Source of the DNA: Ornithinibacillus bavariensis
GTDB taxonomy: Bacteria; Bacillota; Bacilli; Bacillales; Amphibacillaceae
Reading direction: 5' to 3'
Assembly (NCBI RefSeq): GCF_050433565.1
Contig: NZ_JBNPWZ010000004.1
Location: 124,001 to 188,000 of the forward strand
DNA length: 64,000 bases
The notes under the pieces are model-generated. The model saw nothing but the letters and a program-made list of their open reading frames with translations, was not told where the DNA came from and did no database searches. A program made the translations under genes and the position numbers. Of this stretch, positions 18,674 through 26,948 are shown in pieces. Within the stretch, counting starts at the first letter, position 1. Each line of letters starts with the position of its first letter.

Positions 18674-18754
18674 AAGGATTTTCAAGATTGGAGGATTTTC
18701 TGCCTAACATCTGGCGGTACCTTTTAGCCTTGAAGATCCTTATTTTTTTTTTTT
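18674..18754 (+). terminator. Long-loop terminator after rlmCD
   Basis: 13-bp stem AAGGATTTTCAAG / CTTGAAGATCCTT (one G-U pair), a loop of about 42 nt, then a run of 12 Ts at 18743-18754. The large loop is unusual and may mean that an insertion separated the two arms, or that the left element end lies here. Confidence 0.75.
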
Positions 18755-18786
18755 AGGAAACATATCTACCGCAAAAATGTTCGTAG

Positions 18787-18828
18787 GGTTGTGGAGACAG
18801 ATTAGATAACTTCATGAGGTTGTGGAGA
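18787..18828 (+). repeat. Direct repeats upstream of the RM operon
   Basis: GGTTGTGGAGA occurs at 18787-18797 and 18818-18828, exactly 31 bp apart (about three helical turns). A CCTATCTCT at 18872-18880 is complementary to the AGATAGG beside the second copy. The stretch 18755-18965 holds no gene. A binding array for the regulator of the downstream operon is possible. Confidence 0.4.
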
Positions 18829-18969
18829 TAGGAAAGATGAAATATTCCCTAATTTTGAAATGAAGGGATATCCCTATCTCTATATTATAGATATACAAAT
18901 CTTAATATTTGAGTTGAAAAAGTAATTACATTTCAAGTGTAAATAATCATTTCTATAGACTGGTTTTCT

Positions 18970-18978
18970 TGGTATAAT
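18970..18978 (+). promoter_or_regulatory. Extended -10 promoter of the restriction operon
   Basis: TGG-TATAAT is a perfect extended -10 element located 18-24 nt before the first start codons of the operon. No good -35 is visible, which is usual for extended -10 promoters. Confidence 0.6.
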
Positions 18979-19001
18979 AAAAAGAAAAAGCAGGTGTGGA
19001 T

Positions 19002-19214
19002 ATGGAAAGTGAAGATAAAGTGCAAAAACAGCCTATGGACTTTTATAATATGTCAGATTTTTTAAGAGGACAATCCTCGAAATTAATAACTAAATTATCT
19101 GATGAGGATAGGACTGCTTTCGTTTTAAAAAATGGAAAGCCTATTGCTGTTCTACTGTCTAATGAACGCTATGAAAGGCTTTTGAAATCAGGTATTGATA
19201 TAACAGAATATTAA
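19002..19214 (+). CDS. Phd/YefM-fold antitoxin-like protein at the head of the RM operon
   Basis: 70 residues from the ATG at 19002 (a GTG at 18996 would add two). The segment MSDFLRGQSSKLITKLSDED followed by VLKNGKPIAVLLSNERYERL is the Phd/YefM pattern: an N-terminal DNA-binding fold and the conserved 'nGKPvaVL.s.e.YerL' strand-helix. No RelE/Doc-type toxin gene is adjacent; hsdM starts 20 nt downstream. Proteins of this fold at the start of type I RM operons probably act as autorepressors rather than antitoxins. That role is inferred here from position only. Confidence 0.75.
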   Translation: MESEDKVQKQPMDFYNMSDFLRGQSSKLITKLSDEDRTAFVLKNGKPIAVLLSNERYERLLKSGIDITEY

Positions 19215-19234
19215 AGATGAGCGAGGTAAAATGA

Positions 19235-21925
19235 ATGGCTGTGAAAAAATCAGAACTATATTCCCTACTATGGGAAGCGTGTAATAAATTAAGGGGTGGC
19301 GTAGAGCCGTCAAGATACAAAGACTACGTACTTGTATTGTTGTTTTTTAAATACGTATCAGATAGATACAAAGGACAACGATTTGCTGAGTTTACTGTAA
19401 GCGAAGGTGCATCATTTGATGACTTAATTGCTGCAAAGGGCAAGAGTGATGTCGGTGAACGAGTAGATAAGATTATCCAAAAGTTCCTAGAGGAAAACCG
19501 TCTTCAAGGTTCTCTTCCTGATGTTAGTTTTAATAACCCGGATGAATTGGGTTCTGGCAAGGAACTAGTTGATAAAGTTTCTGGACTTATTGCTATATTC
19601 CAAAATCCTGCTATTGACTTCAAAAGTAATAGAGCTAGTGGCGATGACATCATCGGAGATGCTTATGAGTACTTCATGATGAAATTTGCTCAAGAATCTG
19701 GTAAGAGCAAGGGTCAATTTTATACGCCTAGTGAAGTGTCACGTATCATTGCTAGACTTATTGGTATTGGTGATATCAAGCAAGAAACTGGTAAGAAATG
19801 GACACTTCATGATCCTGCTGCGGGTAGTGGTTCTCTACTAATCCGTGCAGCAGATGAAGCCCCTATGGATGAAAACGGTGACTCTATAGTTACAATATAT
19901 GGTCAAGAAAAATATCCAGATACTGCAGGTTTAGCAAAGATGAACTTTATCCTACATAACAAAGGTACAGGTGAAATCAAGAGTGGTAATACGTTAGCAA
20001 ACCCAGCATATACGGATGATTTCGGTGGGCTTAGAAAATTCGACTTTATTGTCATGAATCCACCCTTCTCAGATAAGGATTGGACTGATGGAATTAAACC
20101 ATCAGAAGATAAATATAAAAGATTTGAAGGTTATGGCATTCCACCAGAGAAGAATGGTGACTATGCTTGGTTTTTACATGTTTTAAAGGCGTTAGATAGT
20201 AATGGTAAGGCAGGAATTATTCTGCCACACGGTGTACTATTCAGAGGGAATATAGAAGAGACCATTAGAAAAGCAATTCTTGATAAGCGATACATCAAGG
20301 GCATAGTTGGTTTGCCTGCTAATTTGTTCTATGGTACAGGTATTCCTGCTTGCATCATAATTATCGATAAAGAAAATGCCGATAATCGTGAAGGCATCTT
20401 TATGGTAGACGCAAGCCGTGGATTTAAGAAAGATGGTAACAAGAATCGCCTTCGTGAACAAGATATTGAGAAGATAGTACAAACATGCATAAATAAAGAA
20501 CAAATTAAAGGCTATTCTCGTTTTGTTACCTATAAAGAAATATTAGAAGAAAACGATGGTAACCTGAATGTCCCTCGATATATCCAAAAGATTGATGATA
20601 CATTGCCGCAAAATATTGCATCACATCTAAAGGGTGGAATTCCGGAAGTCGATATTAATTCAATAGAAAAGTTATGGAAGGTTTCGCCAAATTTAAAACA
20701 AGAAATATTTACCTGTGTTGATGAAAAGCATAACGTATATAACCTTGCTACGTCACCAAACGAGATAGAAAAGGTTATCTCTGAAGACGAAAATATAAAG
20801 AGTGAAAAGGAAACCGAGTGTGGTGAACTATTCGGGACATGGAGAATTGCAGTAAAAAATGTGCTGCTAAACATTAATGCAGATACAAATCCAATGGAGT
20901 TAATTCGTAACATTGGCCTTGAAATCCTGCACGATTTCGAATCGGCACAGCTTTTAGACAATTACGATGTGTACGACTTCTTGCTAAATTATTGGAATGA
21001 GAAAATGCAAGATGATGTGTATGTAATTAAGGCTAGTGGATATGAGGCCGGCCGCGAGATTGAATATGTATACGCTCAAAAGAAAGCCAGAGATGAAAAT
21101 GGAGAAGAAATAAAAGTTGATGACACTTCTAAAATGAAGTCGTTTGATGGTGCATTAATTTCAAGAGATATTATCGAGCGTGAGTATTTTGAAACTGAAT
21201 TATTAGCACTTAATGAGTTGATAGAAAAATCCATATTGCTTGAATCTGAACTTGATGAAATGCGTGAAGAAGAATCTGGCGATGAAGGTTTGCTTGTAAA
21301 TGCCTTAAATGAAAAAGGTGACAGCATTCCAAAGGCAAATCTTAATAAACGGATTAGGGAACTCGAAAGTAAAAAGACCTCACCTGTAATGAGCGATATT
21401 ACAAAGTTGATTGAATTGTTAGATGAAGGCAATACAATTGATATGGAGAAAATCGTTAAAGCTAACAGTGAGCTAAAGGGCTTCGAACTTAGAAATAAGA
21501 ATGGATCATTTGGTAAGTCCAAGCTAAAAGCCGCATTAAAAGAGGCAAACGAAAATGCGGTTATCCCTGAAATTTATGAAGATGAATATAACGCTCTACT
21601 TGCATATCAAGCTAAGGTTTGGGAAAAAGAAGAAGCTGATAAGGCTATCAAAGAGGCACAAAGGATACTTGATGAACTAGTGCTTGCTAAATATGGCGAG
21701 TTATCAATTGATGAAATTAAGCACTTGCTTTTTAATAAGAAGTGGATAGCAAGACTTGAAGGTGACATTGCTGGTGCAATTGATCAAGTATTAAATGAAT
21801 TAGCCTCAAAAGTGGTGTTAATCGCAAAACGCTATGAGCATACTCTAGGTGAGATTGAAGAAAAGACAGCTCAGTCAAAGATTAAGGTAAAGTCTGCTCT
21901 GAAAAGGATGGGGTACACATGGTAA
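19235..21925 (+). CDS. hsdM: Type I restriction-modification methyltransferase subunit HsdM, long form
   Basis: N6-adenine methyltransferase subunit that works with HsdS to modify the host's target sites. Residues 1-470 are the usual HsdM: N-terminal helical domain, GQFYTPSEVSRIIARLIG, SAM motif DPAAGSGSLLI at about 193 and catalytic NPPF at about 275. At 896 residues it is far longer than classical HsdM (about 500). The extra region (about 480-860) contains charged, probably coiled-coil stretches such as NLNKRIRELESKK. The end (KVKSALKRMGYTW) resembles the normal HsdM C-terminus, so the extra material looks like an internal addition. The hsdS start overlaps the stop by 7 nt. Confidence 0.92.
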   Translation: MAVKKSELYSLLWEACNKLRGGVEPSRYKDYVLVLLFFKYVSDRYKGQRFAEFTVSEGASFDDLIAAKGKSDVGERVDKIIQKFLEENRLQGSLPDVSFNNPDELGSGKELVDKVSGLIAIFQNPAIDFKSNRASGDDIIGDAYEYFMMKFAQESGKSKGQFYTPSEVSRIIARLIGIGDIKQETGKKWTLHDPAAGSGSLLIRAADEAPMDENGDSIVTIYGQEKYPDTAGLAKMNFILHNKGTGEIKSGNTLANPAYTDDFGGLRKFDFIVMNPPFSDKDWTDGIKPSEDKYKRFEGYGIPPEKNGDYAWFLHVLKALDSNGKAGIILPHGVLFRGNIEETIRKAILDKRYIKGIVGLPANLFYGTGIPACIIIIDKENADNREGIFMVDASRGFKKDGNKNRLREQDIEKIVQTCINKEQIKGYSRFVTYKEILEENDGNLNVPRYIQKIDDTLPQNIASHLKGGIPEVDINSIEKLWKVSPNLKQEIFTCVDEKHNVYNLATSPNEIEKVISEDENIKSEKETECGELFGTWRIAVKNVLLNINADTNPMELIRNIGLEILHDFESAQLLDNYDVYDFLLNYWNEKMQDDVYVIKASGYEAGREIEYVYAQKKARDENGEEIKVDDTSKMKSFDGALISRDIIEREYFETELLALNELIEKSILLESELDEMREEESGDEGLLVNALNEKGDSIPKANLNKRIRELESKKTSPVMSDITKLIELLDEGNTIDMEKIVKANSELKGFELRNKNGSFGKSKLKAALKEANENAVIPEIYEDEYNALLAYQAKVWEKEEADKAIKEAQRILDELVLAKYGELSIDEIKHLLFNKKWIARLEGDIAGAIDQVLNELASKVVLIAKRYEHTLGEIEEKTAQSKIKVKSALKRMGYTW

Positions 21926-23064
21926 CTTATCCAGAAGGTTGGAAATGCGATACAATTACAAATATTGCAGATATCACAACTGGTTGTAGAGATACTCAAG
22001 ATAACAAGGTTAACGGAAGGTATCCGTTTTTTGTACGTTCACCTCTCGTTGAACGTATAGATGTGGCGGACTTTGATTGTGAAGCTGTGTTGACTGCAGG
22101 AGATGGGGTAGGAACAGGAAAGGTATTTCACTATATTAACGGTAAATTTGCAGCACATCAGCGTGTTTATGTTATGAGCAATTTCCAAGATGTTGATGGA
22201 AAGTACTTTTACTATTATTTCTCAAACAACTTCGGAAAAGAAGTTGAAAAATATACAGCTAAATCATCAGTTGATTCAGTACGACGGGATATGATAGCTG
22301 AAATGGAGTTTCCATATCCTCCTTTACCTGAGCAAAAGGAAATTGTACAAGCATTGTTAGATTTTGATGAGCATATTGACAATCTAACTGAACTAATTGA
22401 AAAGAAAAAAGCTATCCGTGATGGTGCTTTAGAGGATTTGGTTAGTGGTAGGACAAGGCTTAAAGGGTTTGATGGCGAGTGGGAAGAAGTCGAACTTGGG
22501 GAGGTCTCAAATATTCGAGATGGGACACACGGAACATTTAAAAGAACGAATGCAGGACATTATTTATTAAGTGCAAAAAATGTTTTCAATAACAAGTTAA
22601 TTATTACGGATGATGAAAGCAAAGTATCCGATTATGATTTCGAACAAATTACATCAAATGGATTTCCTAAGATAGGTGATATATTGATGAGTTGCGTTGG
22701 TACAATCGGTAGATGTTGCATTTGTGATATAGACGGAGTTGCTTTTCAACGAAGTGTTGCTTTTATAAGAAGTCAATCGTTATATAACCACTTTCTATTA
22801 TATGTCTTACAAGGCGCATCTGTTCAATCGCAATTATTAAGTTCAATGAATGCAAGTGCACAAGGCGGAATTTATTTAGGAGCTTTGAAGAAGATTATTT
22901 TACGGATCCCAGTTGATATCGAAGAACAACAAGCAATTGCTGAAGTTTTAACAGTAATGGATGAAGAGATTGAAGCCTTAGAAATTGAAAGAGCAAAGAT
23001 GATTCAAATTAGAGAAGGTGCAATGGACGACCTTTTAACTGGCCGTGTGCGTCTTAAAGTATAA
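21919..23064 (+). CDS. hsdS: Type I restriction-modification specificity subunit HsdS
   Basis: DNA-recognition subunit of 381 residues with two target recognition domains, each read as one half of a split recognition sequence. TRD1 covers about residues 1-135 and TRD2 about 190-325. Each is followed by a conserved helical spacer: PPLPEQKEIVQALLDFDEHI ... LEDLVSGRTRLKG, and IEEQQAIAEVLTVMDEEIEA ... MDDLLTGRVRLKV. The two spacers resemble each other and make the protein pseudo-symmetric. No second hsdS or recombinase for domain shuffling is visible. The recognition sequence cannot be read from the protein. Confidence 0.95.
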   Translation: MVTYPEGWKCDTITNIADITTGCRDTQDNKVNGRYPFFVRSPLVERIDVADFDCEAVLTAGDGVGTGKVFHYINGKFAAHQRVYVMSNFQDVDGKYFYYYFSNNFGKEVEKYTAKSSVDSVRRDMIAEMEFPYPPLPEQKEIVQALLDFDEHIDNLTELIEKKKAIRDGALEDLVSGRTRLKGFDGEWEEVELGEVSNIRDGTHGTFKRTNAGHYLLSAKNVFNNKLIITDDESKVSDYDFEQITSNGFPKIGDILMSCVGTIGRCCICDIDGVAFQRSVAFIRSQSLYNHFLLYVLQGASVQSQLLSSMNASAQGGIYLGALKKIILRIPVDIEEQQAIAEVLTVMDEEIEALEIERAKMIQIREGAMDDLLTGRVRLKV

Positions 23065-23077
23065 GGGGGTTAAGTTT

Positions 23078-26000
23078 ATGTCTGTTGATTTAGAACGAAA
23101 ATTACAAAATAAGGTTCTCCACTGGTTAATAGATGGAGAGAAAGATGGTGGCTTAGGCTACACATATCTTGGCAACCTTGAAGATGAAGACAACACACCA
23201 GTTAAAGAGGATTTGCTAAAGAAGAATCTAGAAAAGCGCGGTTATACGAAAGAACAAATTTCAAAAGCAGTAAATGAACTTGTTACTAAGGCAAGCAATC
23301 AAGTGGATAGCCTATATCAGACCAATAAAGAGGTCTATTCCCTACTTCGTTACGGAAAGCAAGGCGTAAAGGACGATAATAAAAATCGTCAAACTGTGCA
23401 TTATATCGACTGGGATAATGTAGAGAATAATGATTTTTATGTTGCTGAAGAAGTAAGCGTACTTTGTTTTAATCAAATAGAAAGAAAACGTCCTGATGTG
23501 GTGCTGTATATAAACGGCATCGCTCTTGGCGTATTTGAGTTAAAGCGTTCATGCGTGAGTATTGGCGAAGGTATTCGTCAAAATCTTACAAATCAAAAAA
23601 AGGAGTATATTCAACCTTTTTTTAGCACCGTTCAATTAATTTTTGCAGGTAATGAGGCAGAGGGGCTTAAGTATGGTACTACCGAAACGGCTGAAAAGTA
23701 TTTTCTTAAATGGAAAGAAGATATCAAAGCTACCGATGACCTTTCTGCAACTGTCAAGGATATTCAATCTAAAGAAAAGAATAAGTTAAGAGATGCTATA
23801 GTCTCTCTTTGTCAAAAAGAACGTTTTCTCTCGTTGATTCATGACTTCATTATCTTTGATGCTGGAGTGAAGAAGGTTACAAGACATAATCAATACTTTG
23901 CAAATATTGCTGCAAGAAAAAGGATTATTGCAAATGAGGGTGGCATCATTTGGAATACACAAGGTTCAGGTAAGTCATTGATAATGGTTTGGCTGGCTAA
24001 GTGGATTATTGAAAATGTGGCAGATAGCCGTGTAGTTATCATTACAGACCGTGACGAGCTTGATGACCAAATAGAGAGCCTATTTATTGACGTTGATGAG
24101 AAAGTTAAAAGAGCAAAGAGTTGCTCTGATTTAAGAGAAATACTAAATAAAAATGATGATTCTATTATATGCTCTTTGATTCATAAGTATGGACACAATG
24201 CAGGTAAACAATCCGATGTAGATCAGTATCGTAAAGAGTTATTAAAGGACTTGCCTGCTGACTTTAAGGCAAAAGGAAACATTATCGCCTTTATTGATGA
24301 ATGCCACCGTACAAACTCGGGGAAACTACACGAGGCTGTTAAAGTTTTGATGCCTGAAGCAGTGCTTATCGGTTTTACAGGAACACCGCTACTTAAAAAA
24401 GACAAGAAAACCAGCCTTGAAACATTTGGATCGTATATCCACACCTATAAATTTAATGAGGGTGTTGAAGATGGTGTTGTTCTTGATTTGCGTTATGAAG
24501 CAAGAGATGTTGACCAAGATTTATCCAATAAGGAAAAGGTAGATTTGTGGTTTGATAATAAAACCTTAGGTCTTACTGAAAAAGCAAAGACACAGTTAAA
24601 ACAAAGCTGGACTTCAATCAATAAATTATATAGTTCAAGACAAAGACTTGAGAAAATTGCGGGTGATATTATCTTTGATATGAATTTAAAACCGCGCCTT
24701 AAAAATGAACGTGGAACGGCTATGCTTGTCGCCAACAGTATATACGAAGCTTGTAGATATTGGGATATCTTTACTAGCAATGGCTTTAATAAATGTGCTG
24801 TTGTCACCTCTTACGAACCTTCAACCGCAAGTGTTAGAACTGCTACGAGCGACTTAAATCAAGAAGGTGAAGAAGAATATAAGAAGTCTATTTATGAGCG
24901 TATGCTTAAAGGTAAAAAATTAGCTGAGTTTGAAAAAGAAGTAAAGGAACGCTTTAAAAAAGACCCGGCTAAAATGAAGCTTCTTATTGTGGTGGACAAA
25001 CTATTAACTGGTTTTGATGCACCAAGTGCCACTTATCTATATATTGATAAATCTATGCGTGATCATGACTTGTTCCAAGCGATTTGTCGAGTTAATAGAC
25101 CAGATGGTGAGGATAAAGACTATGGTTACATTGTAGATTATATGGATTTGTTCCGTAATGTACAGTTGGCAGTTGCTGATTATACAACCGAAGCTTTCGA
25201 TAACTTTGATAAAGAAGATGTTGAAGGACTTATTAAGAATCGTTATGATGAAGCCAAATCTGAAATGGTGGGTGCAATTGCATCTCTTAAGGATTTGCTT
25301 GAAAACGTAAATGATCCAAAAGAGGATATTGATTATATTGAGTATTTCTGTGGTGAAAATAGTGAGGATGATGAGAGAACAGGTCGCAGGGATATTTTGT
25401 ACGCTCTAACTGCATCCCTGACTCGTTCCTTTGCAAATTGCTGCGATAAACTTGTGAGCAACTATGGTTATTCAGATAATCAAGTTAACCAGCTTAGAAG
25501 TGATATCTCTGGATATAACAAAATAAAAGAAATGATTAAACTTGCAAGTTGTGATTATATTGATTTAAAGCCTTATGAGGCGGATATGCGCTATATCCTC
25601 GACACCTACATTCGTGCCGACGATTCTAAGGTTGTAAGCGAACTTGCCAATATGCCCTTGGTTGAGTTGCTATTAAATAATACAACTACAACACCAATAG
25701 ATGCATTAGTGAAAGAACTTCCGGGAAGTGATAATGCGAAGGCTGAGACCATTGAAAATAACTTGCAACATGAAATCGTTAAAAAGATGTCTTCAAATAA
25801 AGTTTACTATGGCAAGCTATCAGAAATGCTCCAAATTATTATTGACCAAAGGCGAATTGAGGCTATGAGCTATGAGGAGTATCTACGTCAAGTTGTAGAA
25901 CTAGCACAAGCGATTTTACATCCAGAAGAAAATTCTGATTATCCGGATGCTGTTAAGAATAGCGAGGCCAGAAGAGCTTTCTTTGATTACTTTGATAGAG

Positions 26001-26203
26001 ATGAAAAACTGGCTATAAAAAGTGACAAGGCTATCCGTAATGCAATACGTCCTGATTGGAAGCGAAATTTCCAGAAACAACAAAATATAAGACTTGCTAT
26101 ATATCAAAATTTATTGGTATATGGTTATGACGAAGATGTAGCAACTGAAAAAACCAATGCCGTCTTCGAAATAGCTGAAAGACAGGGAGAATACGATGTG
26201 TAA
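23078..26203 (+). CDS. hsdR: Type I restriction endonuclease subunit HsdR
   Basis: Motor and nuclease subunit that translocates and cuts unmodified DNA. 1041 residues from the ATG at 23078, behind AAGGGGG at the end of hsdS; an in-frame ATG at 23045 inside hsdS is unlikely. The N-terminal PD-(D/E)xK nuclease has RPDVVLYING ... GVFELKR at about 138-157. The SF2 motor has Walker A NTQGSGKSL near 293-301, DECHRTNSG near 407, GFTGTPLLKKD, and the motif VI region AICRVNRPDG. The C-terminal helical part would bind the HsdM-HsdS core. The next gene overlaps by 8 nt. Confidence 0.95.
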   Translation: MSVDLERKLQNKVLHWLIDGEKDGGLGYTYLGNLEDEDNTPVKEDLLKKNLEKRGYTKEQISKAVNELVTKASNQVDSLYQTNKEVYSLLRYGKQGVKDDNKNRQTVHYIDWDNVENNDFYVAEEVSVLCFNQIERKRPDVVLYINGIALGVFELKRSCVSIGEGIRQNLTNQKKEYIQPFFSTVQLIFAGNEAEGLKYGTTETAEKYFLKWKEDIKATDDLSATVKDIQSKEKNKLRDAIVSLCQKERFLSLIHDFIIFDAGVKKVTRHNQYFANIAARKRIIANEGGIIWNTQGSGKSLIMVWLAKWIIENVADSRVVIITDRDELDDQIESLFIDVDEKVKRAKSCSDLREILNKNDDSIICSLIHKYGHNAGKQSDVDQYRKELLKDLPADFKAKGNIIAFIDECHRTNSGKLHEAVKVLMPEAVLIGFTGTPLLKKDKKTSLETFGSYIHTYKFNEGVEDGVVLDLRYEARDVDQDLSNKEKVDLWFDNKTLGLTEKAKTQLKQSWTSINKLYSSRQRLEKIAGDIIFDMNLKPRLKNERGTAMLVANSIYEACRYWDIFTSNGFNKCAVVTSYEPSTASVRTATSDLNQEGEEEYKKSIYERMLKGKKLAEFEKEVKERFKKDPAKMKLLIVVDKLLTGFDAPSATYLYIDKSMRDHDLFQAICRVNRPDGEDKDYGYIVDYMDLFRNVQLAVADYTTEAFDNFDKEDVEGLIKNRYDEAKSEMVGAIASLKDLLENVNDPKEDIDYIEYFCGENSEDDERTGRRDILYALTASLTRSFANCCDKLVSNYGYSDNQVNQLRSDISGYNKIKEMIKLASCDYIDLKPYEADMRYILDTYIRADDSKVVSELANMPLVELLLNNTTTTPIDALVKELPGSDNAKAETIENNLQHEIVKKMSSNKVYYGKLSEMLQIIIDQRRIEAMSYEEYLRQVVELAQAILHPEENSDYPDAVKNSEARRAFFDYFDRDEKLAIKSDKAIRNAIRPDWKRNFQKQQNIRLAIYQNLLVYGYDEDVATEKTNAVFEIAERQGEYDV

Positions 26204-26948
26204 CGAAGAAATAATTGGCGGTATGCCAATAGAGATTATCAAAAAGCAAAATCTTAAAAATCTTTATATAAGGGTTAATCCCCCAGAAGGAAATGTAACC
26301 GTCAGCACTCCTAGTGATTATCCTGATGAAGAAATAAGGCTTTTTGTTTTAAAGAAAATGCCGGAGATTACCAAGGTGAGAGATAGGATGTTGTCACAAC
26401 CACGTCAAACTGAACGTGAATATGTGTCTGGCGAATCACATTATTTATGGGGAAAGCCTTATCGGTTGCAGGTCGTTTATGAAGGAAACAAATACGAAAT
26501 TAATAAACTACCAAATAAAATAATTTTAACTGCCCCAGAAAGGTCAACCAAGGAATCTAGGGAGAGGGCTTTTAACGAATGGTACAGAGAAGAACTTAAA
26601 CGAGTATTGAATGGTGTGGTATCGAGGTGCGAGGCAAAGACAAATCTTTATGCTAATGAATACAAAATAAAAAACATGAGGACAAAATGGGGTACTTGTA
26701 ATATTGATAAAAAAAGAATATGGATTAATTTGCAGCTTGCTAAAAAGCCAGTCGAATGTCTTGAGTACGTGGTTATACATGAACTAGTACACTTGATAGA
26801 AAAGAATCACACCCATAGATTCCATGCTCTTGTTGAGGAGTTCTACCCTACCTGGAAAGAGGCAAGAAAGCTATTAGCAGAGCTGCCCTTAGATTATATT
26901 GAAAAAGGGGAGTGGGTAGAGAATGAAGAGCAAAATAACATCGAGTGA
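26196..26948 (+). CDS. YgjP/SprT-like (M48-related, DUF45) zinc metallopeptidase
   Basis: 250 residues with the zinc site VIHELVHLIEKNH near residues 195-207 (HExxH plus a downstream glutamate/histidine region, RFHALVEEFYPTWKEARKLL). The N-terminal part (IEIIKKQNLKNLYIRVNPPE) is the usual beta-rich start of the YgjP family. Genes of this family are often found next to hsdR, sometimes transcribed with it, but the function is unknown. The start overlaps hsdR by 8 nt and the end overlaps the next gene by 26 nt, so all are translated from one message. Confidence 0.88.
   Translation: MCNEEIIGGMPIEIIKKQNLKNLYIRVNPPEGNVTVSTPSDYPDEEIRLFVLKKMPEITKVRDRMLSQPRQTEREYVSGESHYLWGKPYRLQVVYEGNKYEINKLPNKIILTAPERSTKESRERAFNEWYREELKRVLNGVVSRCEAKTNLYANEYKIKNMRTKWGTCNIDKKRIWINLQLAKKPVECLEYVVIHELVHLIEKNHTHRFHALVEEFYPTWKEARKLLAELPLDYIEKGEWVENEEQNNIE

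Noticed and set aside
21076..21522. Minus-strand 148-codon frame inside hsdM
   Set aside because: Serine- and phenylalanine-rich antisense translation of an acidic coiled-coil region; no support as a gene.
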